The notes under the pieces are model-generated. The model was not told the origin of the DNA. It did no database searches and saw only the letters and a list, made by a program, of their open reading frames with translations. A program made the position numbers and the translations under genes. From Sclerodactyla briareus (lineage: Eukaryota > Echinodermata > Holothuroidea > Dendrochirotida > Sclerodactylidae), in contig JAODTK010005143.1 in NCBI GenBank assembly GCA_026419785.1, forward strand, positions 62,001-126,000: a DNA stretch of 64,000 nucleotides, in the 5' to 3' direction. Shown here one piece after another: positions 1 to 12,331 of this stretch. Numbering within the stretch: the first letter of the stretch is position 1; every line of letters begins with the position of its first letter.

Positions 1-2334
1 GTAACAGTTACTGCCATGGTCTATATACTATCTTGGAGGTTTGTACATGGAAAGGAAAGTTTGTGGCATACGCCGAGGGCAGTGCCTATCTGTGGGGGCT
101 CAAGATCCTGAAACTCAACCCTAGTCTACCTGCTTTCAATGTCCAATGATGGGGCCAGTGCTGCCTTGACAGCAGTGTCCTTCTAGGTTCTCATCACATC
201 ACAGCTGAGTGAGCTGGGAACAACCACCAGCAGCTAGAATTAAATGATGCGATGATCAGGAGTCAGAGTTCAGATCAGTAGTCAGAGTTCACACGCAACC
301 AAACTTTCTTGATTACTCAGGTTACCTGGCAGCCGAATTGATTCTTCATGCCAAGAGAAGAGAAACAAACATGCCTCTTCTGCGATCCGAAACCACAACC
401 TTCAGGTTCCAAACATATTCACCAGACCACTGCAGTGATTGCAGTGATTGCTAGTCCATGTTAGCGAAAAAAAACTGCAATAATTCATTCCATGCTGTAT
501 GCGTCTGTTGTTGAGGGAAATTCATGCCCACGCTATGGTGAATGCAGGCGAGAAAAACTACCCCTTGTGCAAAGGATATAGATATTTGTCTAAAGCTTGT
601 TGTGTATTTGGACACAATATTGTTGTTAGCATTTTCTTATTTTGTAGAATGTGTCCCCTGGGCTGTCAAGCGAGAGACTTGGTCCTATGCGGCATATGTT
701 AGTACATACCGTGTGAGCATATACTGTATCACCGTTGTTCCTGCGGTACCTGATACCCATTCTCTGCTCTGGTAGTCTGTACAATTGGAGGCACTGGATA
801 TCTAGTGAGGAAAAGTTAACCAGAAAAAGCCAAAAGACTTTGTGATTCCTTGACTGATCCTGACGTTATCAAGCTAAGCATTGTCAAGTTCACATGTTTA
901 CAAGACAAGATTTACAATAGAGATCATGTAGTACTCATTATGGGGAACTCACAGAGTATAAACTACATTTCATCCAGGTGTGCTGTTTGAGATATACCAA
1001 ATTTCAACTGATCGGACCAGGAACTTCTGGACTTATCAAGTTAACAATATTTTCAGACTCTGACTCTCTTGACCTCAGATGACCTTTGACCCAACCCAAA
1101 AATGGATCATGTAATCATCATGGAGAACCCACATACCAATTACAGATTCATCCATCTAGGTGGGTCAAGTTATCGTTTAACAAGCTAAACGTTGCCAAAT
1201 TATAAATTTTCACAATATCCTCGCTCCACATAAAAAACAATAGGGGCTTCCTGTATCTGTAATAAAAGAGTTGTATTACCGGAATTTCAACCTGACTAGA
1301 CGAGGCATTCTGGACTTATTGTTTTAACAAGATTTTCAGACTTCGACCTCTCTTGACCTTTTGACCTGACCGCAAAACAATACGATCATATACTCATTAC
1401 GGGGAACCCATATACCAAGTATGAACTTCATCAATCCAGGTGGGGTCGAGTTATCCTGTTAACAAAGTTGGGCATCACATACACACACACACACTGTCAT
1501 TACTGCATAGATTCCTCTGACTTCGTCAAGGAATCAAAAAGGAATCTATAAACTGCAAATACTTACCTGATTTTGGCCACTTCAACCCCCACCCATGCAA
1601 TATTGAACATCTAGCAATAACACAGTGTCTGGGTTGGCCACCCCACCATCATTTCGCCAGGCTGCGTGTCAACACGTTGAGCATGGTTGACTTCAAATTA
1701 TTTCCAAAATTTCCAAATTAACCAAATTTTTTCAATCCAAGTTTCTTAATTTTGTAAATTGTATGTCTCCATGCCAAACTTGAAAAAATCCACTGTTACC
1801 GTTTTATAGTTTTTTAACACGCAGATGCACAAACAGCCTTGTACAAACTGTCTGGAATTTATTCCCACTGTGTACAGGTACAGAAACACAGGGTATCCTT
1901 TAATTTCCTAGTCTTTTGTTAGGATGTTGTTGTCGTGATGCATCATTTACATTATCTAATAGTAGACTCTCTCAATCTCTCCATTATAACAGTGGTGAAT
2001 TGATCTACACTGTTCAAAATGTTGGAGGCTGATTGATATCTTATTGATATAACAATCTAATCCCCATGTGTGCAAAGGCTCCAATGAATATTCAGTGTTA
2101 TGGATTTTACATTTTGTTGTGTATTTTGGGGTGGGTGGTTTTTGGGAAAAAATGGGTTTTTGTGCTATGGTGCATGTTCATCAGTGCAGTAGGTAATAGT
2201 CACAGCCATGAGTACATACTCCACATAATTATAACTGTACTGGTCAAGTTGAATTTTAAATCGCTTGTGCAGTGAACCCTGTTAAGTCAGCTGTTGTTTT
2301 ATTGATTTGATTTGATTGGCCCTCGTACTGGTAT
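1..2334. other. Left-edge non-coding DNA with diverged family 1 repeat
   Basis: No exon was recognised, although the rest of SARS2 should lie in or beyond this stretch. Positions about 1080-1535 hold a diverged repeat with gacctttgacc blocks, a short CA run (1480-1493) and then a hairpin with arms GATTCCTCTGAC and GTCAAGGAATC (about 1511-1536). This is the 3' end of a family 1 element. Confidence 0.55.
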
Positions 2335-2565
2335 ACACAAAGATTATGCATATTCATAACCTGACCATCGGAGAGCTTTTGATCGACACAGATCACAGAA
2401 TGTATAACTCTAAGGGTGTGTTGCGTTATTGAGATGAATGAAGTCACGAAGATTATGCATATTTCATAACCTGACCATCAGAAGAGTCCAGGTAGGTTTT
2501 GATTCAACACAGACAAAGGATGTAACTCGAGGGTGTTGTAGTGAGACATTGAGATGAATGAAGAG
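2335..2565. repeat. Tandem duplication of about 110 bp
   Basis: The block starting AAGATTATGCATATT and ending GAGATGAATGAAG occurs twice back to back (about 2338-2443 and 2446-2565). The second copy carries small insertions. Non-coding. Confidence 0.8.
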
Positions 2566-2977
2566 ATGAAGAAGGTGGGTTGTGGGTGGTGGTACAACCA
2601 AGCATCTAGGACAAGACTATTATTTGCCCTAATAATAACATCTCAAATACCAATGGAAAACATCGCAAACAGAGTGAAAGTGACCTATGACCTTGACAAA
2701 AAACCAATCCACTTTCAATGAAAGTAGAATCCACTTAGAATTGCAGTGTATTTGAACGCGCAGATATGACAATGGGATGTGTCTGACAGTATTGCCATGT
2801 CTGTATATAAAGGTGAATATAGGGGGTGGACGTGTAGTCTATCAGCCCAGATGCTACATAACACAGAGAGGCAGTATGCAGTGATAACCAACTAATGGGG
2901 TTTGGCATAGTACCAGACAAACAAGACAAGACAAGAGGCTGATTGATTGACGCAGATATGGTACAGATGTGTTTTAC
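2566..2977. other. SARS2 intron sequence
   Basis: Lies downstream of the last SARS2 exon found, on its coding strand. The open frame of that exon runs on to 2735 but matches nothing after the donor, so it is read-through. No other feature seen. Confidence 0.4.
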
Positions 2978-3062
2978 TTCCAAGCTGTTCCTGCCAGGCA
3001 TCCATGCGTCTATGTCATACTTCCTGTAGGGCTGTGACCCTAGGTCTGAGCAGCATGTCTTA
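2978..3062 (-). CDS. SARS2: SARS2 exon (YRKYDIDAWMPGR)
   Basis: The exon contains SDLGSQPYRKYDIDAWMPGR followed by NS, matching the block before motif 3 ([22 protein letters not shown]). The donor looks like GGAAG/TAAAAC, probably with one G lost, cutting the expected FGEV at its usual place. The upstream border is uncertain: the open frame continues to about 3076, and the expected VLDMP is not readable. The following exon (TSASNCTD in the family) was not found before the left edge. Confidence 0.82.
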
Positions 3063-6000
3063 TATTCTGGCACCAAGAGAGAACATTTCTCTAAGATCTT
3101 TAAATTGTCCCTAGTTTATTTGATAAAATTCATATAGCACCAGACCTAAAACAAACATTAGGACAATTTGCATATAAGTACAACAAGAACGCAACTCGCG
3201 TAGTGATTCCTCTGCATTTTTCCTGCAGTTCCCCGTTACTCAGTTATCAAAACCTGCAAGATGGTGTGTTGCCAACTCAAAACCACAAATTGACACAAAA
3301 CGACCCACTCACCTGCAATATTTACTCAGCGCATGAGATGGAGTGAGATACGTGTTGCTTTTGACCAAGGTCGAAAAGTCATCTGAGGGCAAATGAAATG
3401 AATTACTGAAAAGTTCAACTGGAAATAACTGATATCTTGAAGGTTTGAAGGTTAAAAGTCCGAGTCATACCAGCGACAGGGTCCAAGTTTTTCCATTCGT
3501 GTGGGGAAAGTCCAGCGACCGTAACACTACCGCAGCAGAATGCAGGCAAGGCTAAATGATGAGTATCACTTTGAGCAAACATTCAGATACTCTAAGTGAA
3601 TGGTGTGGTGTGGTCAAAGAGATAGCTTGAATGAAAGTGGCAGTTTTCGTTGATCGGGACGACCAACTCATTAACAAATGTGAAAAAAATCTTTTAGGGG
3701 TTATGTGGGGGGAAAGAGAAAGATCATACAGGTCCTATATAATGAATTGCATCCCTAAACTACCCTGGGGACAAAGGGCGAGTCAGTGTAGGTACAAGTC
3801 AGGTCAATAGCATGGTGTCTCACATCTTGGTCATTGTACCATATATGCGTTAATCAATAATGTGAATGAGGGGAATAATTGCCAGTCAATCATTTCAATT
3901 GGTACAGCAGGAGTAGTTCTGTGGTCTTTCAAAAGTGCACTGTGGGTGTATCAAGTTTCATTGTTTTTCAGGCACAATTGACTGGGGGTGCCATCATTTT
4001 GTTGAAGGCAATGATCACCTGTCTGCTGGGTACAAGGGGTGGTCATGCAATTGACAAGTGCATAAATGTTCAGAAACTGTATCAATAGCATGTTAACCAG
4101 TCATCAAATGTTTATGGCCCAAAATTTTTAGGGTCAAACTTGTCACAAGGCTTTTAATCACCATAGTCTCTCCTACATTGGTGGGGTTTTGAGGAAGTCT
4201 TCTATATGAACCCACCCATTCGCCGCCCTCCCATAAACAAATATATCTGGCTGCCGAAATAATACAAATAGATAATAGACCAGACAAGATCTTTGTAATT
4301 TTCTCGTATATATATATAGAGCCAATGTTGAGACATTCCTGTATTATGTGGGCTCAGTTAATTTTGCTCCAGTATGACTTCTGGCCAATGTTTAACAGTT
4401 TTATCCTGGCAAATCACTTTTCACAAATGGTCACATCATGTGACAGTCAACACCAGATTGAGAGAACGCACTGGGAAGAAGAGAGATACTTTATAGACTG
4501 AAAACCCCCTGCCATTCTGCCTAGGGTACAGGGTTACGCCCTCACTTTTTGCTCAATAGCAAAAACTGCCCACAAATGTTGTGCCCCTTCCATACTTTCA
4601 GAAGTTTCCTTGACCCTTGCTTTCTTCTTTCCTACCAACTCAATGCTTCTACACACACCACAGTTAATCCCGCCCTCGTTAGGGCTTGTCTGTGAATCAC
4701 AGTTAATAATACCCAATGGTCGGTCCTGCCTGTCAAGGTTCATCACCACTGGAAAGTGTGCTTTTCGGCATTCCCAGTAGGGAAGTTGTAAAAAGAAGAT
4801 AATCAGTAGACTGAGTGAACACCAGAGAATAATTGGAGGACCCCCTTCAATCTCCTAGCATGCCAGTGCCGGTATCATTTCCACACTGTCTGACAGGCAG
4901 TCTAAGTTTATTATGTGTTGTTTACTTCTCACTTCTTTGCAGTCTCAGATACACAGATTGAGAGAATTAAACTCCTTTTGAGGATTGGGAATGTTGACCA
5001 GTCAAACTGAAGATTATTATAGTATACACACACCAATGCAGAACAGTGGTTGAAGAGGATATGGCTGGGCTACATAGGTGTTCAAAAATTACTGCAGCAG
5101 GACATTTCCTGGTGTGATTTCTGCTTGTAATAACTAGTATTAAATGGGAAATTGAAGATCATATCACCGTTTTCAACTTAATGTAAAGCAACAAACTTGG
5201 CATTCTCCCCTAGAGTACAATATAATATACTACTATGGAAGAAATTGCCAGCTTGTCTACCCACTACCATCGATATCCATATATCGTATAGAAGTATACG
5301 CAGGAAACGTATCTGCCTTGCACATAGGAATTTGTCAAGAAGGCAGTGATGAGGCGTCAAATAGGGCTACATTTTCAATTTCATAGGGCTGCCTATGAAA
5401 CATGGGGGGGGGGGGGGGTGGTGGTGCATGTAAGAAAGAGGAGATCGCCTTGCAATTCCACGCCACCATAGCAACAGCGCACCACTACTGATCAGGAGGT
5501 AAATATCTACATACATAGGCTGGGCATGCGTGTGTCCAAATCAGACCATTATAAGGAAAATAATAAAATGACAATTGAAGAATTTACTGTTTCCATGGGG
5601 GGAGGAATTACTGGTATTGGGAAGGGGAGAGGGGCAGGGGGGGGAAGGAAGCAACCCAGATTTATGAAGAGGGCAAACACAACACTTTGTGGTCGAAAAA
5701 TTGTAAACTAAATGAGAGGAGGTATACGAAGAAGAGGCGGGTTATGCTTTGCAATTAGAATTGTCAATAAAATGCAGTGATGCAGGCTTCAAACAGAACT
5801 ACATTTTAATTTTTAGAAGCTGCCTATGAACTGGGGGGGGGGTGCATTGCAAAGACCAAAAAAAGTGCCACCACCCACCGTAGCAAACACCACTTACTGG
5901 TCAGGAGTACTATTAGGCCTGTCACTGGGGGCTCTAATAATAAAAGACAATGCAAGATTTGTACTGTCTTGGTATCTAGGGAAATCATTTGGTTGCTAGT

Positions 6001-9000
6001 ACAAGACTCAAACATATCAGGAAAAACAATATAAAATGACAATTCAAGAATTTGTACTGTCTCACTGGGGGAATGGTAAGGAGTGAAATATTTGGTTGGT
6101 TGGGCTATATGCTTTGTTCTCACTCTGTACATGAATTGTGCCAGAGATTAAAGGATTGCCTATGGTGACCAGGCTGGAATGGACCTTGACCGGATACCAA
6201 AAACAATAGGGTTAGGCTTCATATGTGTACAATCACCACAATATTTTGAAATTGATTAGATACTTGCCTCATTAGAATCAGGCTGAGGAGCAGATGAAAA
6301 AATGCAAATTTATCCCACATTCCAGTGTTTTGTTTGAGATGATAGCTTGTGATGAGAGTATCGTAGTATGTTAGAGTCATTGACTTTTTCGTTTGTTGTC
6401 TTAACAAGACGCTTCCGGCCAACACTTAAAAAGCATGCAAAATTCACAAGGTCTCAAAAGGGCAAATGAGGTCACAAAGGTCAATAGGTCAAATGAGGAT
6501 AAAGTAGGTCACCAGATATTGTTCACCCAGAACGAACGAAACTTCCCATGTTATGACAGTCCTCCAAAATGTTTGCGTTGCGAGAGTATATGACAATTGA
6601 GCTGTCTTGATCTTCTACCTTCATTGAGATAGCTTGTGATAATTGTATCGTAGTATGGTAGTGTCATTACTTTTTTGTTTGTCGTAACAAGACGCTTCCG
6701 CCATACATAAAAAAAAAAAAACAGGCCAAAATCACTAGGGTAGAGGGTCAAAATGGATGGGTCAGAGGTCAAAAGGTCAAATGAAGTCAAGTCGGTCACC
6801 AGATGTATTTCAACCAGACGAACAAAAACTTTCCATTACGACATCCTCTAAAATGTTTTCGTTGCCAAGATATATAGAGGAATGATGACCCTAAAGACCG
6901 TGACCTCAAACCAAAAACAATAGGGGGCATCCCCGCCTGGGTTACACCTACTACCAACTATGAATTTCATACTCCTCGCGTCATTAGATATCGTGCGGAA
7001 ACACTTTTCAAAGTTTGATCTCTCATGACCTTGAACGCACATCGATTGGTACCAAAAAAACAATAAGGGTCAACCTTCCATGGGTGGACACTTATCTACC
7101 TGATATGAACATAATACTTGCTTGCGTTTGTTAGATAGCGAGTGGAAAACGAATGTCACACACACACCACACACATACAACACACATAAACACACACACA
7201 CCACACACACACATACAACACACGCACACGCGTGACGGCATAGAATCCTTTTGCTCGCCAAGGAAAAAAAACGAGAATGTGGGAATTACAGGGAAAAACA
7301 ACCATGTACTAGAAAATAGCTAAGATGAATACGAGAGTGGGCAGAAAGAGGATTCTCTGAAAGGCATGATGTCAAAGACGAGTTGAAAGAGGCGTATAGG
7401 AAGAGGTAGTAAATTTCCACAGACAGCATATTTAGTGCCCAAATTCAAAATATTATGCTGACCCCGTTTGGGAGCCTTTACAGTTGAGCATACAAATCAA
7501 CACAGATTATGGAGGGTACATTCAGACATTTCCCATGTTTTTTTTTCATTAGAGTTTGACCCTCACCTCTGTTTAAGCAGTTGGTTTAATTAAGAAATGA
7601 AAGAATATTCGAATTATTAGTACAAACTGTTTTCGCAAGCTAAATCGGCTATAGCTGGTTAGGTCATTGAATAACCGGAGACTTGCGATGTGGTACCATT
7701 TAGAGGTCGAACCGATATTCAACAAGAACATGCGTGTTTCAACGTGCAGTCAACAACATAGAGGGGCTGGTTCAGGGGTTTGGGCAATTGTAATCATAGA
7801 ATGTCGGACCTGGCAAATGACGCTTAAAATTCTAATCAAGGGTGAAAAAACTTAATTCAGAATCAACAAAAAATCAACAAATATACTCTAATCAGACAAG
7901 ACCTTTCTGTGACCAATATTGTTGATTGTGTTGAATGGTTGATTTGTGATTATATTTTGATGGACCTCCGGTCCTTAGCACCCTCGGCTAACCGGATAAC
8001 GGACAGGGCCTGTAACTCAGCTCTGTAACACTAACTGCAACCAACATATTCTCAGGGATAGAGGTCATATGATTTGTTAATTACTGCAAATGTGTTCAGG
8101 TGACACAGGGTAATATGATATGAATCTTAAAGAAAGAAAACATCGTTTACTGAACTGTTTGTGACTTTAGGATGATTTACCTCCCATCCCAGAAATCCCC
8201 AAAATGTGAGAAATAAAGGAACACTCACTGAAAATGCAACCCCAATCTTGAACAGGTTTTCTGTAAGGCAACCAAATCCTGGAAGAGTTATTCACTTTCT
8301 TCACCAGTCTCCTGAGCCTGTAAACTCCAACCATTTCACATGGTAATTAAATAAAGGAATATTCACTGACATTTTCAGTGCAGCGACATGAAAGTACTGG
8401 TTCATTTAGGAGCTTCAAAGGATAGGTTGTATTCTATTCATGTCAATTAACGTTATGATGAGATAAATGAATGGTTGGGTATTTGATAACAATAGTTATA
8501 ACGTGGCATTTACAATTTATGCATATCATTGAAAATGCCAACTTTAGATACTGAGTGCCCTCTTCCTATTGACAGCTGAATTCGTCAATATAGAAGCTCC
8601 GATAACAGTTGCTCAGAACTGAATAGACGGACGTTGGAATGTGTGACCACCATTAGGTTTGTGTGTTAATCAACTTGATGATGATTTCATCGCTGTGTAT
8701 TGCGGTAGTGTGGCCGTGCCTTGGGGGTGCAAGTTTGGGTGTCAGCAGGTGATTGTTTCAACAAGCTGGACCATTTCAATCAGATGTCCAAAGTAGGATT
8801 TCCCAATTGCATGCAGATGCATTACTGACCCTAATGAATATTCAGTGCCCTCTGCCATATGATTTGAGCAGCCACTCTGTATATTAAGAATATACAAGTT
8901 TTAGAATTATTATATTTCCAAGTGCCATTCTGTTACAAGGTTATATCAGGACATGTCAATAGTTTATTGCTACCTCTTCAACCATATAATAAGTAGTGTT

Positions 9001-12000
9001 CCAACAATGATTAGAAGACAGTAGATTGACAGTGTTAAGCAGGCTGTCCTTGAATCTCTAAGTTACTAACTTAGCAGAAACAAACATTTGTACCGCCATA
9101 ATTATTACTAATGAACAAGGGATGGATATTGGATGGCATAGGATGTAAACTGAAGAGAGACACTGCTAGGGCCTGACTTGAGATATAAACCTGGATTCAC
9201 AACATCTACTGTTGCGAGTGAGAAATATAACTAGGGCAAACGGTCTATTGCATTTGCTATTTCATCTATGACATATGAGTTCGAGAGAATTTTGGTCAAA
9301 TTCCATTAGCTTCACATTTGCCCTTGAACAAGTAAAATTTTGGTGGGGCAATTATTAGACACTGTCTGCATGCACAATTTACCAAAATTTTGGTTCCAAT
9401 TCAAGTGGGAATAAAGTTATACACGGAGCAGGCCTCATGGATACCTTGGTGAACTGATGTACCCTGTAGAGACCCCTAGCCTCGGCTGTGCTCGCTGTCT
9501 CTGCTCTGAAGCAGCGGCTAGCTGCCACGATCCTGAGAGGAAGCTCACTAACATCAAACGTCCGGTCCATCAAGTAACCTGGCAGCAAAGTGATGACAAC
9601 ACTATCAGGTGAGAGCAGTAACTCTGGGGACAGCTTTTGTAAACTTATACAAGTTGGTTCATGAACTGCTTGTTTCATCTTCTTTGCGATCAGTGAGTGT
9701 TTTATTTGGCATTGGTTTTGTTTCAACCGACCTGATCTTGGAGGTCGAAAGGGAGCAAATTGCTAGTTAGCAGATAATAACAGCAAATTCTAAAAGCATA
9801 TGGAGGTGAAGTTATGTTTACAAGACTGGCATCACACGCACACACACACTGACATGACTGTATAGGGCAAGAACTGAGGTCCGAAGGGATTCAGTAGAGT
9901 GCTTCAACTCTAGAATGCATTTTTGACTCTACAGGTTTTTTACCTGGATTGAAATGTGCAATATCATCTAGCTGACACACTATAATGGTATATGGTGGTG
10001 TAGCTCAAACTGCATGAATGAACCAAGACGAATGTACAATATATGTCAAATGTTCCAGATCATCAGGCAAAAAGCTGGTTTCAAACAATGGCCTATTGTG
10101 CTCCTGTAAAGACCGTAGGCCTTGATCTTCATATGGCCAAAGATGTCTTAGCAGTCAATAAACATTATCACTCATTTTTTGGTCAACATCCATCAAAGAA
10201 TGATCAACTGAGAGAGAAGAAGGCAATTTCAGACAGTGGCTTATTTTCACACAGTGGAACATTGGCCTTTGACCTTGACTTTCACCTGGTCAAAAATGTT
10301 GCGAAGGTCAATGAAACATTGGGTCCAAGTATGGTCAACATCCATCAAAGAATGACTGTTTTGGGGTCTGTTATGCCTCTTTTCACCGGATGTTACTGTT
10401 TTAACCCTAACAGCATTATATGACATTGCATCCAAAATCTGCAAACAAGCTGAAAAGAGCCACTACTCAAGAAACATTATGACACAGTCCAAGGAAATCT
10501 AATGTACTTTGTAGGAGGAGATACATTTTGAACTTTTACAACATAATGGCCTATATTGCTCCTTTAATGACCTTCAACTTGACCTTCAGAAAGTCAACCA
10601 TGTCCCATGGGTCAAATAACATTGCGTCCAAGTTTGGTCCACATCCACAAAAGAATGGCTATTTGAGATCCAAAAAGGCAATTGTTGACACAACTGGATA
10701 GGCTGGACGGATGGACTGACGACAGATAAAATGATATGCGGATTCCAATAGCTCAACCAGCATAGCTGGTTGAGCTGAAGATATTCAATTAGCAGTATGC
10801 TCATAAAACTATGTTGGACCTACCGATGAAACTGATTCAAAACTATCTAAAAAAGTTGATAGTCAACTTACCTGCTATACCAACTTCAGCAGTTCCAGCT
10901 AAACACATGTGTTGCCATAGTGATGTTCAGGATGAAGCTTATACACCTGTGTATGCAGGCCTTCTGTACGCATCCCACACCCTTCCTGAGATGATCAAGA
11001 GAACCAATTTGTTATGAAGTACATAATGATGGAATCACACAAATGCACACCTGTTTCCTTTAAATGTTAACCCATATAATCTCATAGGCAATTTGTGTCG
11101 ACATCTTAAATGCCTCCTCGATGCACCATAGGTGACTAATTCAACAAAGCATTTTTTCCAAGGAAATTCCTAATTTATGGTTGTTCTATCATGCCCATTA
11201 CTCTACAGATGGATAGGACACAACAGAATCTCTTTAACAGTACATAACATGGCAGGGGGGTACATATGGAAATTCAGAGAAAAACTTGTGTAGAAAAATA
11301 CTGCACAAACAGATTGGGGGAAAACCAGCTCTGCAATCCAATGATCACCCTCCTAACTGGATTGACGCGGCTATGTAGAATAAGGAGATAAACAATACTA
11401 TGCAACACGTCATATTTTTGTAACTTTGCTATGTCTATGTGAGACCATGTACAAAGACTTTAGGCATCAGTCGCCCTACCTATAGCCCAGACAAAATGTC
11501 CCCCATCATCCCATACTGGAAGGCGATTGCACTCCTTGCGATGATACTACATGCACACATACTGGTACATTTCCAGGTTGCTCCACCTATATTTTGTCTC
11601 TGCAGCTTTCCTCCAATCTAAAGTCCTAATAACGCAAACTGTATGTTGCCGATACAGTGCTACACATACGAATGCAATTGCTTGTTCTTCAGTGTAGCTG
11701 GCACGGGGACATTTTGCCTCATCGTTTGACGCCATAATAGGAGGCAAATCTAAAATTTCTAACCTCCTATTATGACGTCATCCCAGTTTTAATTCTGCAA
11801 CAAAGACCCTCGTATCTGTTCATTATTCCCTAAATAGAACATCATACAGTGAAAGTTTACACTTACAATACAGCCGGCTTGATGATGTCAGGGACTGAGA
11901 TAAGCTTGAAGTTGTGTTGCCTGACCAGTCTATCGAGGGTATACCTGACTAAAGCTCTCTCCAGCTGAGCTCCAGCACCCCTCAAAATATTATGACCGGT

Positions 12001-12236
12001 GACCTGTTATGTGACCCAAGTTCCTGTAGAAGAGGACAGAGAAATGACATTCACAGTTAAATATCTACATATTATTTCATATAGTTTAAGAATGTGGATT
12101 TGGAGGTCACAATGGCTGTGCAACAGGTTGTCTTTTAGTTTGTCACAGACAAAAATAGGATATACTGTATATCACGATTACATAAACAAAATTGAGAGAC
12201 TTCCCGCATTTGCTATTATATATATATTATATATAT

Positions 12237-12267
<31 letters not shown>

Positions 12268-12286
12268 CTATATATATATATAATAT

Positions 12287-12331
<45 letters not shown>

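Noticed and set aside
10043..10423. 126-codon frame
   Set aside because: It coincides with the body of a family 3 transposon and has no similarity to proteins I know.
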